64,000 bases of DNA from assembly GCF_005405905.1 (NCBI RefSeq), contig NZ_BJHU01000048.1:30675-94674 (forward strand). Reading direction: 5' to 3'. A program made the position numbers and the translations under genes. Positions 46,936-56,187 of the stretch are shown piece by piece. The notes under the pieces are model-generated. The model did no database searches. It saw only the letters and a program-made list of their open reading frames with translations, and was not told the DNA's origin. Every line of letters starts with the position of its first letter. Within the stretch, counting starts at the first letter, position 1. Origin of the DNA: Acidovorax sp. NB1 (GTDB lineage: Bacteria; Pseudomonadota; Gammaproteobacteria; Burkholderiales; Burkholderiaceae_C).

Positions 46936-47230
46936 CTACTTGGGCGTGGAGCCCGGAGTGGCTTCCTTGTGCGGCATGGCTTCACGCGCATTGGCCTTTT
47001 CCTGACCACGGGCTTCGGCCTTGCTGGTGTCGGCGATGCCAGAGCCTTCACCCCGCGCCGTACTGCCATCCTTGGTCCGCTTCACACCGGTCGCAGGACG
47101 GGCCTTTTTTGTGTTCCTCGCCATGCGCTTGCGCCTTGGAGTTGGTGTAGGGCGTGGCCTCTTGGGTGTCGCCAGCAGCGAATGCGGACGATGCGGCGGT
47201 CATGGCCAGGGCGATAAGGAGAGTTTTCAT
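46936..47230 (-). pseudogene. Small periplasmic protein gene with apparent frameshift in an A6 run
   Basis: Reading starts at 47230 with a signal peptide (MKTLLIALAMTAASSAFAAG) and runs to a six-A run on the minus strand at about 47,107-47,112. There the frame leaves the natural continuation and stops at 47048. Removing one A joins it to the frame ending at 46936 and gives a protein of about 98 residues, rich in Lys, Thr and Glu. Either the gene is broken, the base count is a sequencing error, or slippage in the run makes both products. It is the last gene of the copper operon. Confidence 0.6.
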
Positions 47231-47307
47231 GATTTTTCCTTGGTAGGTTGACGTGCGAACAGAAGAGCGCCCCCTTTCTTGAGGGCGCGGCGAGGCACTC
47301 CTTGTGC

Positions 47308-47649
47308 TTACTTGGCAGGCTCGATGGCGGTGACGACCATCTTTCCGCCCTCGTTGATCACCATGAAACGGATCTTGTCGCCGACCTGCGTCTTGTCGAG
47401 CAGGGCCTTGTCCTTGGCAGCAAACACCATGGTCATCCCCGGCATCTCCAAGTGCTTGATGTCGCCATGCTTGATGGTGATCTTGCCGGCGTCCTTGTCG
47501 ATCTTGCGCACCTCTCCATCGGTCATGGAGGCTGCGGTCGTGGATGCGGCTTTTCCGGCGTCTCCAGCGGCCTGCGCCACGGCCGACAGCGGCATGAGAG
47601 TGACCAGCGACAACATAGCGCCGATCAATAAAGTGTTTGCGTTTTTCAT
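47308..47649 (-). CDS. CusF-like periplasmic copper-binding protein
   Basis: The protein has 113 residues with a signal peptide (about 1-25). The OB-fold domain contains HLEMPGMTMVF, matching the CusF copper motif (His and two Met). The Trp that stacks on copper in E. coli CusF is replaced by Met. It probably buffers Cu(I) in the periplasm and passes it to an efflux system. It lies between the cupredoxin gene and the small frameshifted gene in the copper operon. Confidence 0.88.
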   Translation of the reverse strand: MKNANTLLIGAMLSLVTLMPLSAVAQAAGDAGKAASTTAASMTDGEVRKIDKDAGKITIKHGDIKHLEMPGMTMVFAAKDKALLDKTQVGDKIRFMVINEGGKMVVTAIEPAK

Positions 47650-47687
47650 ACGAGCTCCTTGTTCAATTGCGTGCAGGGATTCCCCGA

Positions 47688-48173
47688 TTACTTCTTGACC
47701 ACCGTGACCTGGCCCTTCATGCCTGCGTCGTAGTGGCCTGGGTACAGGCAGGCGAACTTCACTTCGCCAGCCTTGGTGAACTGCCAGATGATTTCGCCTT
47801 GCTTGCCGGGGGCCAGCGACACCTTGCTGGGCTCGTCATGCTCCATGTCCGGGAACTTCTTCATCGTCTCGTAGTGCTCCTTGAGTTCGGCATCGGTGCC
47901 CAGGCTGAACTCATGCTTGACCTGGCCACTGTTCTTGATCACGAACTTGACCGTTTCGCCCTGCTTGACGGAGATCGCGGCGGGCGTGAAGCGCATGGTG
48001 TCAGCCATGTCCACGTTGATTGTGCGACTGACTTTGGAGGCTTTGCCTGGTTCGCCGATGGCTGACTCCTCGCTTCCATGGCCGTGACCGCCGCTGTGGG
48101 TACCGCCCGCAAAGCTGTTGAAGGACAGGGCCACCAGGGCGGAGGCGGCGATCAGGGAAAGAGTGCGTTTCAT
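47688..48173 (-). CDS. Periplasmic cupredoxin-like copper protein
   Basis: This is a 161-residue protein with a signal peptide (MKRTLSLIAASALVALSFNSFA) and a His/Gly-rich stretch (HSGGHGHGSEES). The cupredoxin fold shows likely copper ligands His (VKHEF) and Cys-His-Met (CLYPGHYDAGM). It should bind copper in the periplasm. An in-frame upstream extension of 67 codons has no family likeness, so I used the ATG complementary to 48171-48173. It is in the copper operon 35 bases after the oxidase gene. Confidence 0.88.
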   Translation of the reverse strand: MKRTLSLIAASALVALSFNSFAGGTHSGGHGHGSEESAIGEPGKASKVSRTINVDMADTMRFTPAAISVKQGETVKFVIKNSGQVKHEFSLGTDAELKEHYETMKKFPDMEHDEPSKVSLAPGKQGEIIWQFTKAGEVKFACLYPGHYDAGMKGQVTVVKK

Positions 48174-48208
48174 AGTTACCTTGGGTTGTGGATGAGGAAA
48201 GGAGGCGA

Positions 48209-49621
48209 TCAGTGGCCGCTGTGCGAAGACGGCTTTTTGACCTTGACGACAGTGTCCGAACTGGACTTCTCTTTGCGGGGCATGGATTGGCCGCCCTCGG
48301 CCTTGAAGCGGGCAGGCTCCGCCATCGGGCCGGTGTACTCGTACGCCACCGTGCCCTCTGGGTTCTTGTACCAACCCGGATTTTTGTAGTCGCCCGGTTT
48401 CTGGTCGCGGCGTACTTTGACGACGCTGAACATCCCGCCCATTTCGACCGACCCGAACGGGCCTTCCCCGGTCATCATGGGAATGGTGTTGTCCGGGATG
48501 GGCATCTCCATCTCGGTCATGTCCGCCATGCCCCGTTCGCCCATGACCATGTAGTCGGGGATCAGGTTGTTGATCTTCTTGGCCACGCCCCGGTGGTCTA
48601 CGCCAATCATGGTGGGAATGTCGTGACCCATCGCGTTCATGGTGTGGTGGCTCTTGTGGCAGTGGAATGCCCAGTCACCTTCTTCGTCCGCGAGGAACTC
48701 GATCTGGCGCATCTGGCCCACGGCCACGTCGGTGGTCACTTCATAGAGACGGGTGCTCTTGGGTGTAGGACCACCATCCGTGCCCGTCACCAAAAACTCG
48801 TGACCGTGCAAGTGCATGGGGTGGTTGGTCATGGTGAGATTGCCGATGCGAATACGCACCTTGTCATTGAGCCGGACGTTCAAGGAGTCGATGCCAGGAA
48901 AGATGCGGCTGTTCCAAGTCCATAAATTGAAATTCAGCATTTCCGCGACCTTCGGCGTAGCGGCCCCGGGCTCAATGTCGTAGGCACTGAGCAGGAAGCA
49001 AAAGTCTCGATTCACTTCATCAATCAGCGGATGCTTGGTCTTTGGATGCGTGATCCAAAAGCCCATCATGCCCATGGCCATCTGGGTCATCTCATCGGCG
49101 TGCGGGTGGTACATGAAGGTACCTGGACGGCGCGCCACGAATTCGTAGACGAAGGTCTTGCCCGACTGGATTGCGGGCTGGTTCAATCCCGCCACACCGT
49201 CCATGCCATTGGGCAAACGCTGTCCATGCCAGTGGATGCTGGTGTGCTCGGGCAGCTTGTTGGTCACAAAAATGCGAACGCGGTCGCCTTCCACCACTTC
49301 AATGGTGGGACCAGGACTCTGGCCGTTGTATCCCCACAGGTGGGCCTTGAAGCCAGGGGCCATTTCGCGCACAACGGGTTCTGCCACCAGGTGGAACTCC
49401 TTGACCCCCTGGTTCATGCGCCAGGGCAGCGTCCAGCCGTTGAGCGTGACCACCGGGTTGTAGGGGCGCCCGGAGTTGGGCACCAGCGGCGCCATGGTGT
49501 CTGCGCTTGTCTGGTACACGGGTTCTGGCAGTGCGGCCATTGCCACGCGGCTCACACTCGCTGCGGCCACGGCCCCTCCGGCAATGCCAGCAAACCGGAA
49601 AAAATCTCTTCTTGAATTCAT
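48209..49621 (-). CDS. copA: Multicopper oxidase (CopA-like), Tat-exported
   Basis: The protein has 471 residues. A twin-arginine signal (NSRRDFFRFAG) at the N-terminus indicates export of the folded, copper-loaded enzyme. All four copper-binding motifs are present: HWHGQ, HPHADEM, HPMHLHGHEF and HCHKSHHTMNAMGH. It oxidises Cu(I) to the less toxic Cu(II) in the periplasm. It is shorter than Pseudomonas CopA and lacks the Met-rich repeats, nearer to a three-domain oxidase core. The symbol is functional, not strict orthology. Confidence 0.88.
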   Translation of the reverse strand: MNSRRDFFRFAGIAGGAVAAASVSRVAMAALPEPVYQTSADTMAPLVPNSGRPYNPVVTLNGWTLPWRMNQGVKEFHLVAEPVVREMAPGFKAHLWGYNGQSPGPTIEVVEGDRVRIFVTNKLPEHTSIHWHGQRLPNGMDGVAGLNQPAIQSGKTFVYEFVARRPGTFMYHPHADEMTQMAMGMMGFWITHPKTKHPLIDEVNRDFCFLLSAYDIEPGAATPKVAEMLNFNLWTWNSRIFPGIDSLNVRLNDKVRIRIGNLTMTNHPMHLHGHEFLVTGTDGGPTPKSTRLYEVTTDVAVGQMRQIEFLADEEGDWAFHCHKSHHTMNAMGHDIPTMIGVDHRGVAKKINNLIPDYMVMGERGMADMTEMEMPIPDNTIPMMTGEGPFGSVEMGGMFSVVKVRRDQKPGDYKNPGWYKNPEGTVAYEYTGPMAEPARFKAEGGQSMPRKEKSSSDTVVKVKKPSSHSGH

Positions 49622-49640
49622 GTTGGTTTCCTTGAGGGGA

Positions 49641-51074
49641 TCAGTGGCCTGCACCGGCTTCGGCAGCGGCTGCGCCACCGCCCGAGACGCCAGCGCTGGT
49701 GGGCTTGCCGATGAGAGAGGCCTGAAGGGCGGCGTCCGCCAGCCAGAACTGCTGTTCGGCGTTCAGGGCCGCCATCACCGAGTTCACCTGGTCGCGGGAG
49801 TCGGCAAGCAACTCGAAAACGCTGATCAGCATCCCGTTGTAGCGAAGCTGGTTTTCTTCGGAGATGGTTTTTCGCAGGGGAATCACCTCGTCGCGGTGGT
49901 GACGCGCGATGTCATATGCAGTGCGGTACGCGGAGTAGCTCTCCCTAAGGTTCGAACCCGCCGCGCGTGCGGTTGCTTCCAGGCGGTTGGCCGCAGCCAG
50001 GGTCTGCGCATTCATGGCGTCGCGCCGCATTCCACCCCAGTCGAAGATCGGCAGCTGCAGGCTGATCTCGAAGCCGCGCCGCGTGGAGTGGGTGTTCTCG
50101 GCGGCATCAAAGACAGAGTCGCGCCGCACGCCCAACTCGATGTCTGTGAAGGTCGTGATCCTGTTCCAGCCTTGCGCGCGTGCAGCTGCGTCGTAGTCAG
50201 CCTTCGCGATCTGCAGATCCAGCCGCCCCTTGGACGCCTGGCGGCCCGCGTCCGATGCAGACAGCGGCTCCTTGGGCAGTGTGGGCAGGCGCTCAGGCAA
50301 CTTGAGCTGTTGGGCTTGGCTGTCGTCCAGACCCAGCAGCCGGACCAGTTCCTCACGGGCTGCCGTGACTTGGTGCTGGGCACTGGCCAGCTGGGTCGCT
50401 GTGTCGGCATAGAACGCTTGCTGGCGTGCACGGTCAAGCTTGTTGAAATTGCCCACCGCCTGCATGCGCTTGGCCAGTTCGGCACTGGCTTGGGCGCTGG
50501 CGACGACCTGTTGGGTGTAGGCCAGCGTTTGTTGCGCGGCAACGGCGCGTACCCATGCCTGACGTACCTGCGTGACTTGGTCCACTACCTCGCTGCTCAG
50601 GCGCAACTGGGTCTGCTTGATGCGCTGCTCGGCGATGCCTTTGCGCGTCGGCAAGGTCAGCAGGTCCAGCAGCCCGAAGGACAGGAGGCGGCCGATCTCC
50701 GTCTCGCTGCCCAGGCGAACGCGCTCCAGGCTCAGGATGGGGTTGGCGATGCGGCCGGACTGGGCTGCCGTGGAAGCGTCCGCCCAGTTTTGAGCCACGA
50801 TGGCCTGCAGGGATGGGCTATTGACGAGTGCGAGTTGAACGGCATCCTTCTGACTGAGCGGCTTGGCCAGCAGATCCGAAGCGCGCTGGCGCAAGGCGTC
50901 CCGCTCGCTCTGGTCCCGGGCCAAGGTAAGCTGGCCGTCCGTGAAACCGCTTGCGGCTGTATTGGCGCTGGTGAGGTTCTGCTCCAGATTCACGCTGGCG
51001 CAACCAGACAAGACCGCCACTGCGGCCACGGCGATCACGAGTTTGGCGCGGGGCGTGTGCAAGGGGCGGTTCAT
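49641..51074 (-). CDS. TolC/CusC-like outer-membrane efflux lipoprotein
   Basis: The protein has 477 residues. The lipobox VLSGC ends the signal peptide. Two OEP repeats follow with long coiled coils (QRIKQTQLRLSSEV; QLASAQHQVTAAREEL). It should form the outer-membrane channel for copper export. No RND pump gene is adjacent on this strand; the Cus-type pump 10 kb away has its own TolC-like gene. The start overlaps the stop of the small upstream gene by 4 bases (ATGA). Confidence 0.88.
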   Translation of the reverse strand: MNRPLHTPRAKLVIAVAAVAVLSGCASVNLEQNLTSANTAASGFTDGQLTLARDQSERDALRQRASDLLAKPLSQKDAVQLALVNSPSLQAIVAQNWADASTAAQSGRIANPILSLERVRLGSETEIGRLLSFGLLDLLTLPTRKGIAEQRIKQTQLRLSSEVVDQVTQVRQAWVRAVAAQQTLAYTQQVVASAQASAELAKRMQAVGNFNKLDRARQQAFYADTATQLASAQHQVTAAREELVRLLGLDDSQAQQLKLPERLPTLPKEPLSASDAGRQASKGRLDLQIAKADYDAAARAQGWNRITTFTDIELGVRRDSVFDAAENTHSTRRGFEISLQLPIFDWGGMRRDAMNAQTLAAANRLEATARAAGSNLRESYSAYRTAYDIARHHRDEVIPLRKTISEENQLRYNGMLISVFELLADSRDQVNSVMAALNAEQQFWLADAALQASLIGKPTSAGVSGGGAAAAEAGAGH

Positions 51075-51388
51075 TGTTTGCCCCCGTGGTGTGCGTCATG
51101 GCCCTGCGCGGGTTGGTCCTGACCGGTTGTGGGTGCCGTCTGGCGAATTTCCTTGGCATAGGTGCGCCAGCCTCCGATCTCGCCCACCTTGTCATTGGCC
51201 GCTTTCCAGGGCTGGACGGATTGCTCTTTGTAGGCATCGAACCCCGAGAGGGCTGAGCGGTACGAAAGCTGATAGTCCACCTTGGCAGTGTCTGCCTCCG
51301 GCATTTGTGCAAATGCCATGGACGGCGCCACCAGCGCTGCGGTCAGCCAGTGCCTTGAGATAGGTCGTGAAAGCCAGGAATTTTTCAT
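51071..51388 (-). CDS. Small exported protein, first gene of the copper operon
   Basis: This is a 105-residue protein with a signal peptide ending AFAQ and a mature part of about 77 residues (VDYQLSYRSALSGFDAYK, then VGEIGGWRTYAKEI). It ends with HDAHHGG, a possible metal-binding tail. I do not recognise a named family, but it occupies the first position of a copper operon. Its stop overlaps the tolC-like start. The copper box at 51456 lies 68 bases upstream. Confidence 0.75.
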   Translation of the reverse strand: MKNSWLSRPISRHWLTAALVAPSMAFAQMPEADTAKVDYQLSYRSALSGFDAYKEQSVQPWKAANDKVGEIGGWRTYAKEIRQTAPTTGQDQPAQGHDAHHGGKQ

Positions 51389-51455
51389 AGGTTCACCATG
51401 CGTTCTTGATGCAACGCATTGTGTGAGCCCACGGCTTCCGCAGACATAACGGCTT

Positions 51456-51470
51456 CATTACATCTTTGTC
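51456..51470. promoter_or_regulatory. CopR-type box between the copper operon and copRS
   Basis: ATTAC-ATCTT-TGTCA lies in the 144-base divergent region between the copper operon and the regulator genes. In reverse complement it reads TGACA-N5-GTAAT, the form known for CopR/CusR-type regulators in Pseudomonas. Two further copies occur at 56769 and 57332. Confidence 0.75.
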
Positions 51471-51532
51471 ATCTGGAAGAAAGCCAGCGATCTGAGGGCA
51501 CACTTGCCGCCATTCGCAGACAGGGAGATCCC

Positions 51533-52219
51533 GTGAAGATATTGATCGTCGAGGATGAAATCAAAACCGGCGAATATCTGCGCCAAGGCTTGCGTGAGGC
51601 GGGGTTCAATGCCGATCTGGTCCACAATGGAGTCGATGGCCTGCATCTGGCCCAGGAAGGTGACTACGACCTGGTGATCCTGGATGTGATGCTTCCCGGG
51701 ATGGACGGCTGGCAGGTGCTCACCCATCTGCGTCGCCGGGGCCTGGAGATGCCCGTACTGTTTCTCACGGCCAAGGACCAGGTACAAGACCGGATCAAAG
51801 GGTTGGAACTGGGGGCGGACGACTACCTGGTCAAACCGTTTTCCTTTGCCGAGCTATTGGCGCGAGCGCGCACCATCCTCAGGCGTGGTCGCAATGGCAC
51901 CGAGGTGACGGTCCTCCAGGTGGCCGATCTAGAACTAGACCTCTTGCGGCGGCGAGTCAGCAGATCTGGCCAACGCATCGACCTCACGGCCAAGGAGTTC
52001 GGACTCCTGGAGCTGCTGATGCGCCGCCAAGGGGAAGTTCTGCCGCGCTCTCTGATCGCGTCGCAGGTGTGGGATATGAATTTCGACAGCGATTCCAACG
52101 TGATCGAGGTGGCGATGCGCAGGCTTCGGGCCAAGATTGACGATGCCTATGACGCCAAGCTGATCCAGACGGTGCGAGGCATGGGGTATGTGCTTGAAGC
52201 GCCGCAGGAGCGTGCGTGA
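51533..52219 (+). CDS. copR: Copper-responsive OmpR-family response regulator (CopR/CusR type)
   Basis: This is a 228-residue protein starting at a GTG preceded by AGGGAG. The receiver domain has VKILIVEDE and the phospho-Asp in [13 protein letters not shown]; a winged-helix DNA-binding domain follows (ending [11 protein letters not shown]). It is the regulator of the CopRS two-component pair and probably binds the three ATTAC-N5-TGTCA boxes. Its stop overlaps the GTG start of the kinase gene. An in-frame ATG further upstream would add 38 unrelated residues. Confidence 0.9.
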   Translation: MKILIVEDEIKTGEYLRQGLREAGFNADLVHNGVDGLHLAQEGDYDLVILDVMLPGMDGWQVLTHLRRRGLEMPVLFLTAKDQVQDRIKGLELGADDYLVKPFSFAELLARARTILRRGRNGTEVTVLQVADLELDLLRRRVSRSGQRIDLTAKEFGLLELLMRRQGEVLPRSLIASQVWDMNFDSDSNVIEVAMRRLRAKIDDAYDAKLIQTVRGMGYVLEAPQERA

Positions 52220-53622
52220 AAGCCCGGTACTCGCTCACGACACGGCTGACGGTCTTTTTTACTTTGGCTTCCGGGCTGGTGCTAATTGGACTGGGAACTC
52301 TCGTGGCGATTTCCATTGACCGGCATTTCGTGGAGCTTGACCGCGATGCACTGCGTGACAAGGTTCACCTGACGCGTGAGGTCATCGGCAAATCGAAGTC
52401 GCCGCAGGATCTGAAGACGCGGCTGGATGACGTTTTGCACAGCCATGAGGGCCTCTTCGTCACCGTGCTTCGCAATGGTCAATCGCTGTACTCGACGGAA
52501 GACTTTGAGTTTCCTGCGGACTTGAGCGTGCGGACCCAGCATTCCCGCTTGGGGGTCGCCTCGTGGCGAATCAAGGACCGTGAGTACCGGGGAATGTCCG
52601 AAGCCGTGACGCTGCCTGATTCCGCAGAGCCGCCGCTGCAGGTCTGGGTGGCCGTGGACATTGCTCACCACAAGCACTTCATGTACGAATTGATTTGGGT
52701 ACTTGTGAGCTACGTGGCATTGGCAACGCTGGTGGCTGGGATCCTGGGCTGGTGGGCCGCAAAGAATGGCTTGGCCCCCCTTCGCGCCATGCGGTCCCGC
52801 GCCATGGCCATCACGGCACAGCGACTGGACGAGCGGATGCCAACCCAGGAGTTTCCGGTGGAGATGGCCGACCTGGCGACCACCCTCAACGAGATGCTCC
52901 GGCGCTTGAAGGAGGAGTTCGACCGCCTGTCCGAGTTTTCTTCGGACCTGGCTCACGAGCTGCGTACGCCGATCAACAATCTGATGACACAGACGCAGGT
53001 CACACTCAGCCAGGCTCGCTCCTCTGAGGAGTACCAGGACATACTGGCCTCCAACGCCGAGGAGTACCAGCGCCTGGCCCGCATGGTGGCTGACATGTTG
53101 TTCCTGGCCAAGGCTGACCACGGTCTCATTCTTCCCAGCACGGAAAGAATCGCGGTCCATGATGAAGCTCAGGCTTTGTTTGACTTCTACGAGGCCTTGG
53201 CAGAAGAGAAACAAGTCCGACTGCAATTGATCGGGACGGCGGAGATCACAGGCGACCGGTTGATGTTGCGCCGGGCGCTCAGCAATCTCCTGTCCAACGC
53301 CATTCGCTACACCCCACCAGGCGAGCTGGTGGTCGTGGACATCCAGGGGGGCCTGCACGGAACCACCGTGGACGTCGTCAACACTGGACCTTCCATCGAG
53401 GCGCAGATGATCCCCCGCCTGTTCGACCGCTTCTTTAGGGCGGACAAGTCGCGCAAGCAGCTGGACTCGGACGGAGCGGGGTTGGGCTTGTCCATTACCC
53501 AGGCGATTGTTCACGCACACCGGGGACGGATTTCTGTGAGTTCGGCGGATGGCAGGACTTGTTTTTCCATGTATTTCCCCAGTGCACAGAGCATTGGCAA
53601 GCACCTCACGACAGATGCATGA
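52216..53622 (+). CDS. copS: Heavy-metal sensor histidine kinase (CopS/CusS type)
   Basis: The protein has 468 residues. Two membrane segments (about 12-32 and 160-185) enclose a periplasmic sensor domain. HAMP, HisKA ([15 protein letters not shown] with the phospho-His) and ATPase motifs ([23 protein letters not shown]) follow. It detects periplasmic copper and phosphorylates CopR. The GTG start overlaps the copR stop, and the gene end overlaps the following nuclease-like gene by 8 bases. Confidence 0.9.
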   Translation: MKARYSLTTRLTVFFTLASGLVLIGLGTLVAISIDRHFVELDRDALRDKVHLTREVIGKSKSPQDLKTRLDDVLHSHEGLFVTVLRNGQSLYSTEDFEFPADLSVRTQHSRLGVASWRIKDREYRGMSEAVTLPDSAEPPLQVWVAVDIAHHKHFMYELIWVLVSYVALATLVAGILGWWAAKNGLAPLRAMRSRAMAITAQRLDERMPTQEFPVEMADLATTLNEMLRRLKEEFDRLSEFSSDLAHELRTPINNLMTQTQVTLSQARSSEEYQDILASNAEEYQRLARMVADMLFLAKADHGLILPSTERIAVHDEAQALFDFYEALAEEKQVRLQLIGTAEITGDRLMLRRALSNLLSNAIRYTPPGELVVVDIQGGLHGTTVDVVNTGPSIEAQMIPRLFDRFFRADKSRKQLDSDGAGLGLSITQAIVHAHRGRISVSSADGRTCFSMYFPSAQSIGKHLTTDA

Positions 53623-54877
53623 CCCTTTGGAAACTCTCATAGACTGCTGGAAGGCAGACCCGAGCAGCACCTACAACACCTGGTTCTTGTGGGATCAGCG
53701 GATCAAGAACTTCCGCTCCATTCGCCGAGGCATTGCGCAAGTGGTGGAGGACATCCGGGCCGGAACGTTTGGCAACGCCTACCGAGGCTCCTCGCTGGAG
53801 ACAATCGTCGGGTCCGTGGCGGAGCAGCGCCAGATCTTCAAGGGTGCGGACCACGCTTTCCTCTGGAAACCCAAGCTGCGGATTCCGGATATCTACGAGA
53901 ATGCGAGCAACCAGCTCGCCTTCGCAGATCTTCTTCACACTTGCGATCACTGCGACTGCGCAGAAGACGTGGTGGCCGCCATACAGCGCATTGATGCAAT
54001 TGGCATCAAAGGCTTGGGCCCAGCAGTCGCCAACTTGCTGTATTTCATCCACCCAACGCTGGTCTCTCCCTTCAACACGGCCATCGTCAACGGGTTCAAC
54101 GCGGTGACCGGGGGGCGCGTGAAGCTCGGGCGCTGGGAGCACTATCTCTCCATGCGGGAGGGCTTGCTGCGCCTGAACGCGCAGTACCGGCTGAAACTGT
54201 CGAATGATCTGGGCGCGATTGCAGGACTCATGTTTGACATTGGCAGTGGCCGATATGCAGCGCCGCCACAAGCAATGGATGCAGCGGCGACAGCTCTCTG
54301 GCAAGAAGACCTTGAACGTGTGCGCCAGGAATCCACCGCATTGCAACGGGAACTGTCCCAAGCGACCGAGAGTGATGCGACCCACACGGGTGTCCAGGCC
54401 TCGCTGCGCGACCTGGGCAAGGCGCTCGGATTTGAGGTCTGGATCGCGTCCAACGACCGGGGCCGCGCCTATGGCGGGGGGTTGCTGGGAGATGGATGCA
54501 TGGCGCAGTTGCCCGCCAGCCTGGACCGAGGACTGGAGTCCGTGCGACTGATCGATGTTGTATGGGTTGATCCCCAGACCTCGCAATTCGCCGCCGCATT
54601 CGAAGTCGAACACACCACGTCCATCTATTCGGGCATCGTACGCATGCTCGATCTGGCCCTGGGCACGCCGGTTGCAGGCAACTGCGCCCTGTTTCTGGTG
54701 GCTCCAGACAATCGCAGAGACAAGGTCGCTGAGCAACTTCAAAGGCCTGCCTTCTCCAGGGTGTCGGAGCTGGGAATCCGGTACTTGCCTTACAGCCAGC
54801 TGGAGCAGAACCATGCCTCCATGAGCCGCTTTGGGTCCAGCATCAAGCCGTTGCTGGAGATTTCGCAGCGGCTGTGA
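53615..54877 (+). CDS. Nuclease-like protein with helix-hairpin-helix and EVE motif
   Basis: The protein has 420 residues. A helix-hairpin-helix-like stretch (IDAIGIKGLGPAVANLLYF, about 126-144) is followed by a helical linker. A C-terminal segment has IDVVW and FEVEHTTS (D314, E330, E332), resembling the catalytic core of PD-(D/E)XK nucleases, although the usual Lys is not evident. The start overlaps the end of copS by 8 bases, so it is translated with the copper sensor operon. No methylase or other restriction partner is nearby. The nuclease assignment is inference. Confidence 0.6.
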   Translation: MHDPLETLIDCWKADPSSTYNTWFLWDQRIKNFRSIRRGIAQVVEDIRAGTFGNAYRGSSLETIVGSVAEQRQIFKGADHAFLWKPKLRIPDIYENASNQLAFADLLHTCDHCDCAEDVVAAIQRIDAIGIKGLGPAVANLLYFIHPTLVSPFNTAIVNGFNAVTGGRVKLGRWEHYLSMREGLLRLNAQYRLKLSNDLGAIAGLMFDIGSGRYAAPPQAMDAAATALWQEDLERVRQESTALQRELSQATESDATHTGVQASLRDLGKALGFEVWIASNDRGRAYGGGLLGDGCMAQLPASLDRGLESVRLIDVVWVDPQTSQFAAAFEVEHTTSIYSGIVRMLDLALGTPVAGNCALFLVAPDNRRDKVAEQLQRPAFSRVSELGIRYLPYSQLEQNHASMSRFGSSIKPLLEISQRL

Positions 54878-55116
54878 GCCACGGCTATTTCGTGCGGCGC
54901 GCTTCGCTGCGCTCGGCTCTTTGGGCCCCAGGGATGCGGCGACCCACGGCGATGTCGGCAAGATGAAGTTTCTGTTATCCCGAACGGCGGGATTGACGGG
55001 TGGCGCCTTGCGTTGCGAAAGCTACAGATCGAACTCCAATCTCTACGATTGGGCGTTGCCTCGGTACAGATTTCGAGGCAGAACTTCGCAAACTCTTCGC
55101 CCCAGAAAGCCTCGGC
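54878..55116. other. Intergenic stretch between nuclease-like gene and fliE-like gene
   Basis: These 239 bases hold no gene I can support. AACTTCTGTTATCC is near 54,968; no clear promoter boxes or repeats were found. Confidence 0.35.
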
Positions 55117-55425
55117 ATGAACGTCACGACAAAGCCATTGGATGCACTATTGCCTGTCAGTTCGCTGGGAAACTCTGTGCCCAAAGCACCGAGCATCCAG
55201 GGAGGCGGTTTTCTGGACGCGATGAAGCAGGCGCTTTCAACCACAAGCCAGTTGCAGAGTGAGTCTGGTCGCCTAAGCCGCGAGGTCACATTCGGCAATC
55301 CCACGGTCAGTCTTGAAGAAACGATGCTCGCTGGAGTCAAGTCGAACATCGCGTTTCAGGCCACGCTTCAGAGCCGCAACCGCATTGTTCAGGCCTACAC
55401 CGATGTGATGAACATGCAGGTCTGA
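55117..55425 (+). CDS. FliE-like flagellar hook-basal body protein, isolated
   Basis: This is a 102-residue protein whose C-terminal 70 residues follow the FliE pattern: FLDAMKQALSTTSQLQ, then a spacer with the NPTVSLEETM motif, and finally FQATLQSRNRIVQAYTDVMN ending in MQV. FliE joins the MS ring and the flagellar rod, and is about this size. No other flagellar or type III gene lies nearby; it sits between copper genes, so its role here is unclear. I used the ATG at 55117, which starts the family-like length. Confidence 0.8.
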   Translation: MNVTTKPLDALLPVSSLGNSVPKAPSIQGGGFLDAMKQALSTTSQLQSESGRLSREVTFGNPTVSLEETMLAGVKSNIAFQATLQSRNRIVQAYTDVMNMQV

Positions 55426-55567
55426 TGCTCGGAGGTCGGAGCAATGCAAAAGCAGATGTCGCACGCACTTGCTGCTGGCACCGCAGACGTGCATGGCGAG
55501 CCAACTGGAGATGGGCCTGTTTCGAAAGACCCCTCCAGATCAGCAGCCGACCGCCCGGAGAACCTGT

Positions 55568-56092
55568 TTAGAACCGAGGGGCCTTGGTGGATTCGTCCGA
55601 GGTGGCGGCCACAGCTGCATGGTGCGCTGCGTGGTAGCGGTCAGGATAGATTTCATTGAGCTTGCGGCCGTCTTCGCCCACAGCGATGATTTCTCCTTCG
55701 CGGATGGCGCGTGCCAACTCACTCTTGACTTGTTCCCGCGTCTTCAACGACTTGCCTGCCACGATCGGATAGCGACCAGACATCAACTCATTGCGTTTGA
55801 CTCCGAATTCACCGGCCACCATGATGTCACCCGTACGGATAGCCTGCTCCAATTCTTCCCGCACTTGCTCGCGGGATTTGCTAGCCTGAGTCGAAGTAGT
55901 CGAGCGATAGGCTCCGGGGTTGATTTGCTTGAGAGTCATCCCCGAGTCGCCTGCAGCAAGCATCTCGCCGTTTTGCTGAGCCTGCGCCAATTCAGCCAGC
56001 ACTTGTTCGCGCGTCTTGCTGACCGCTTGGTCCGACGCAAAAGCGGGGGCTGCGATGAGGGAAAGGACGATGAGGGTGGACTTCAGTTTCAT
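55568..56092 (-). CDS. DUF4148-family secreted protein with three tandem repeats
   Basis: This is a 174-residue exported protein (signal peptide ending AFAS). Three repeats of about 43 residues follow, each starting with K(T/S)REQV and ending GxxxxQ/NE...Y (at about 26, 70 and 116). The DUF4148 motif occurs in small secreted proteins of Burkholderiales. Function is unknown; position suggests metal or envelope stress. It is followed on the same strand by nothing for 140 bases. Three copies of the motif is unusual. Confidence 0.8.
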   Translation of the reverse strand: MKLKSTLIVLSLIAAPAFASDQAVSKTREQVLAELAQAQQNGEMLAAGDSGMTLKQINPGAYRSTTSTQASKSREQVREELEQAIRTGDIMVAGEFGVKRNELMSGRYPIVAGKSLKTREQVKSELARAIREGEIIAVGEDGRKLNEIYPDRYHAAHHAAVAATSDESTKAPRF

Positions 56093-56187
56093 GATGGTGT
56101 TTCCTTTTTGGGTAGATGGCAATGGTTCAGGTGCAACCGCAGGCCGGTTTGGGAGGGCACGCGGTTGCCGGTGATCGTTGAGAGGGT

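Noticed and set aside
47100..47115. Programmed -1 frameshift in the A6 run
   Set aside because: The two frames are related by a +1 shift and the slippery phase (A AAA AAG) does not fit, so simple indel is more likely.
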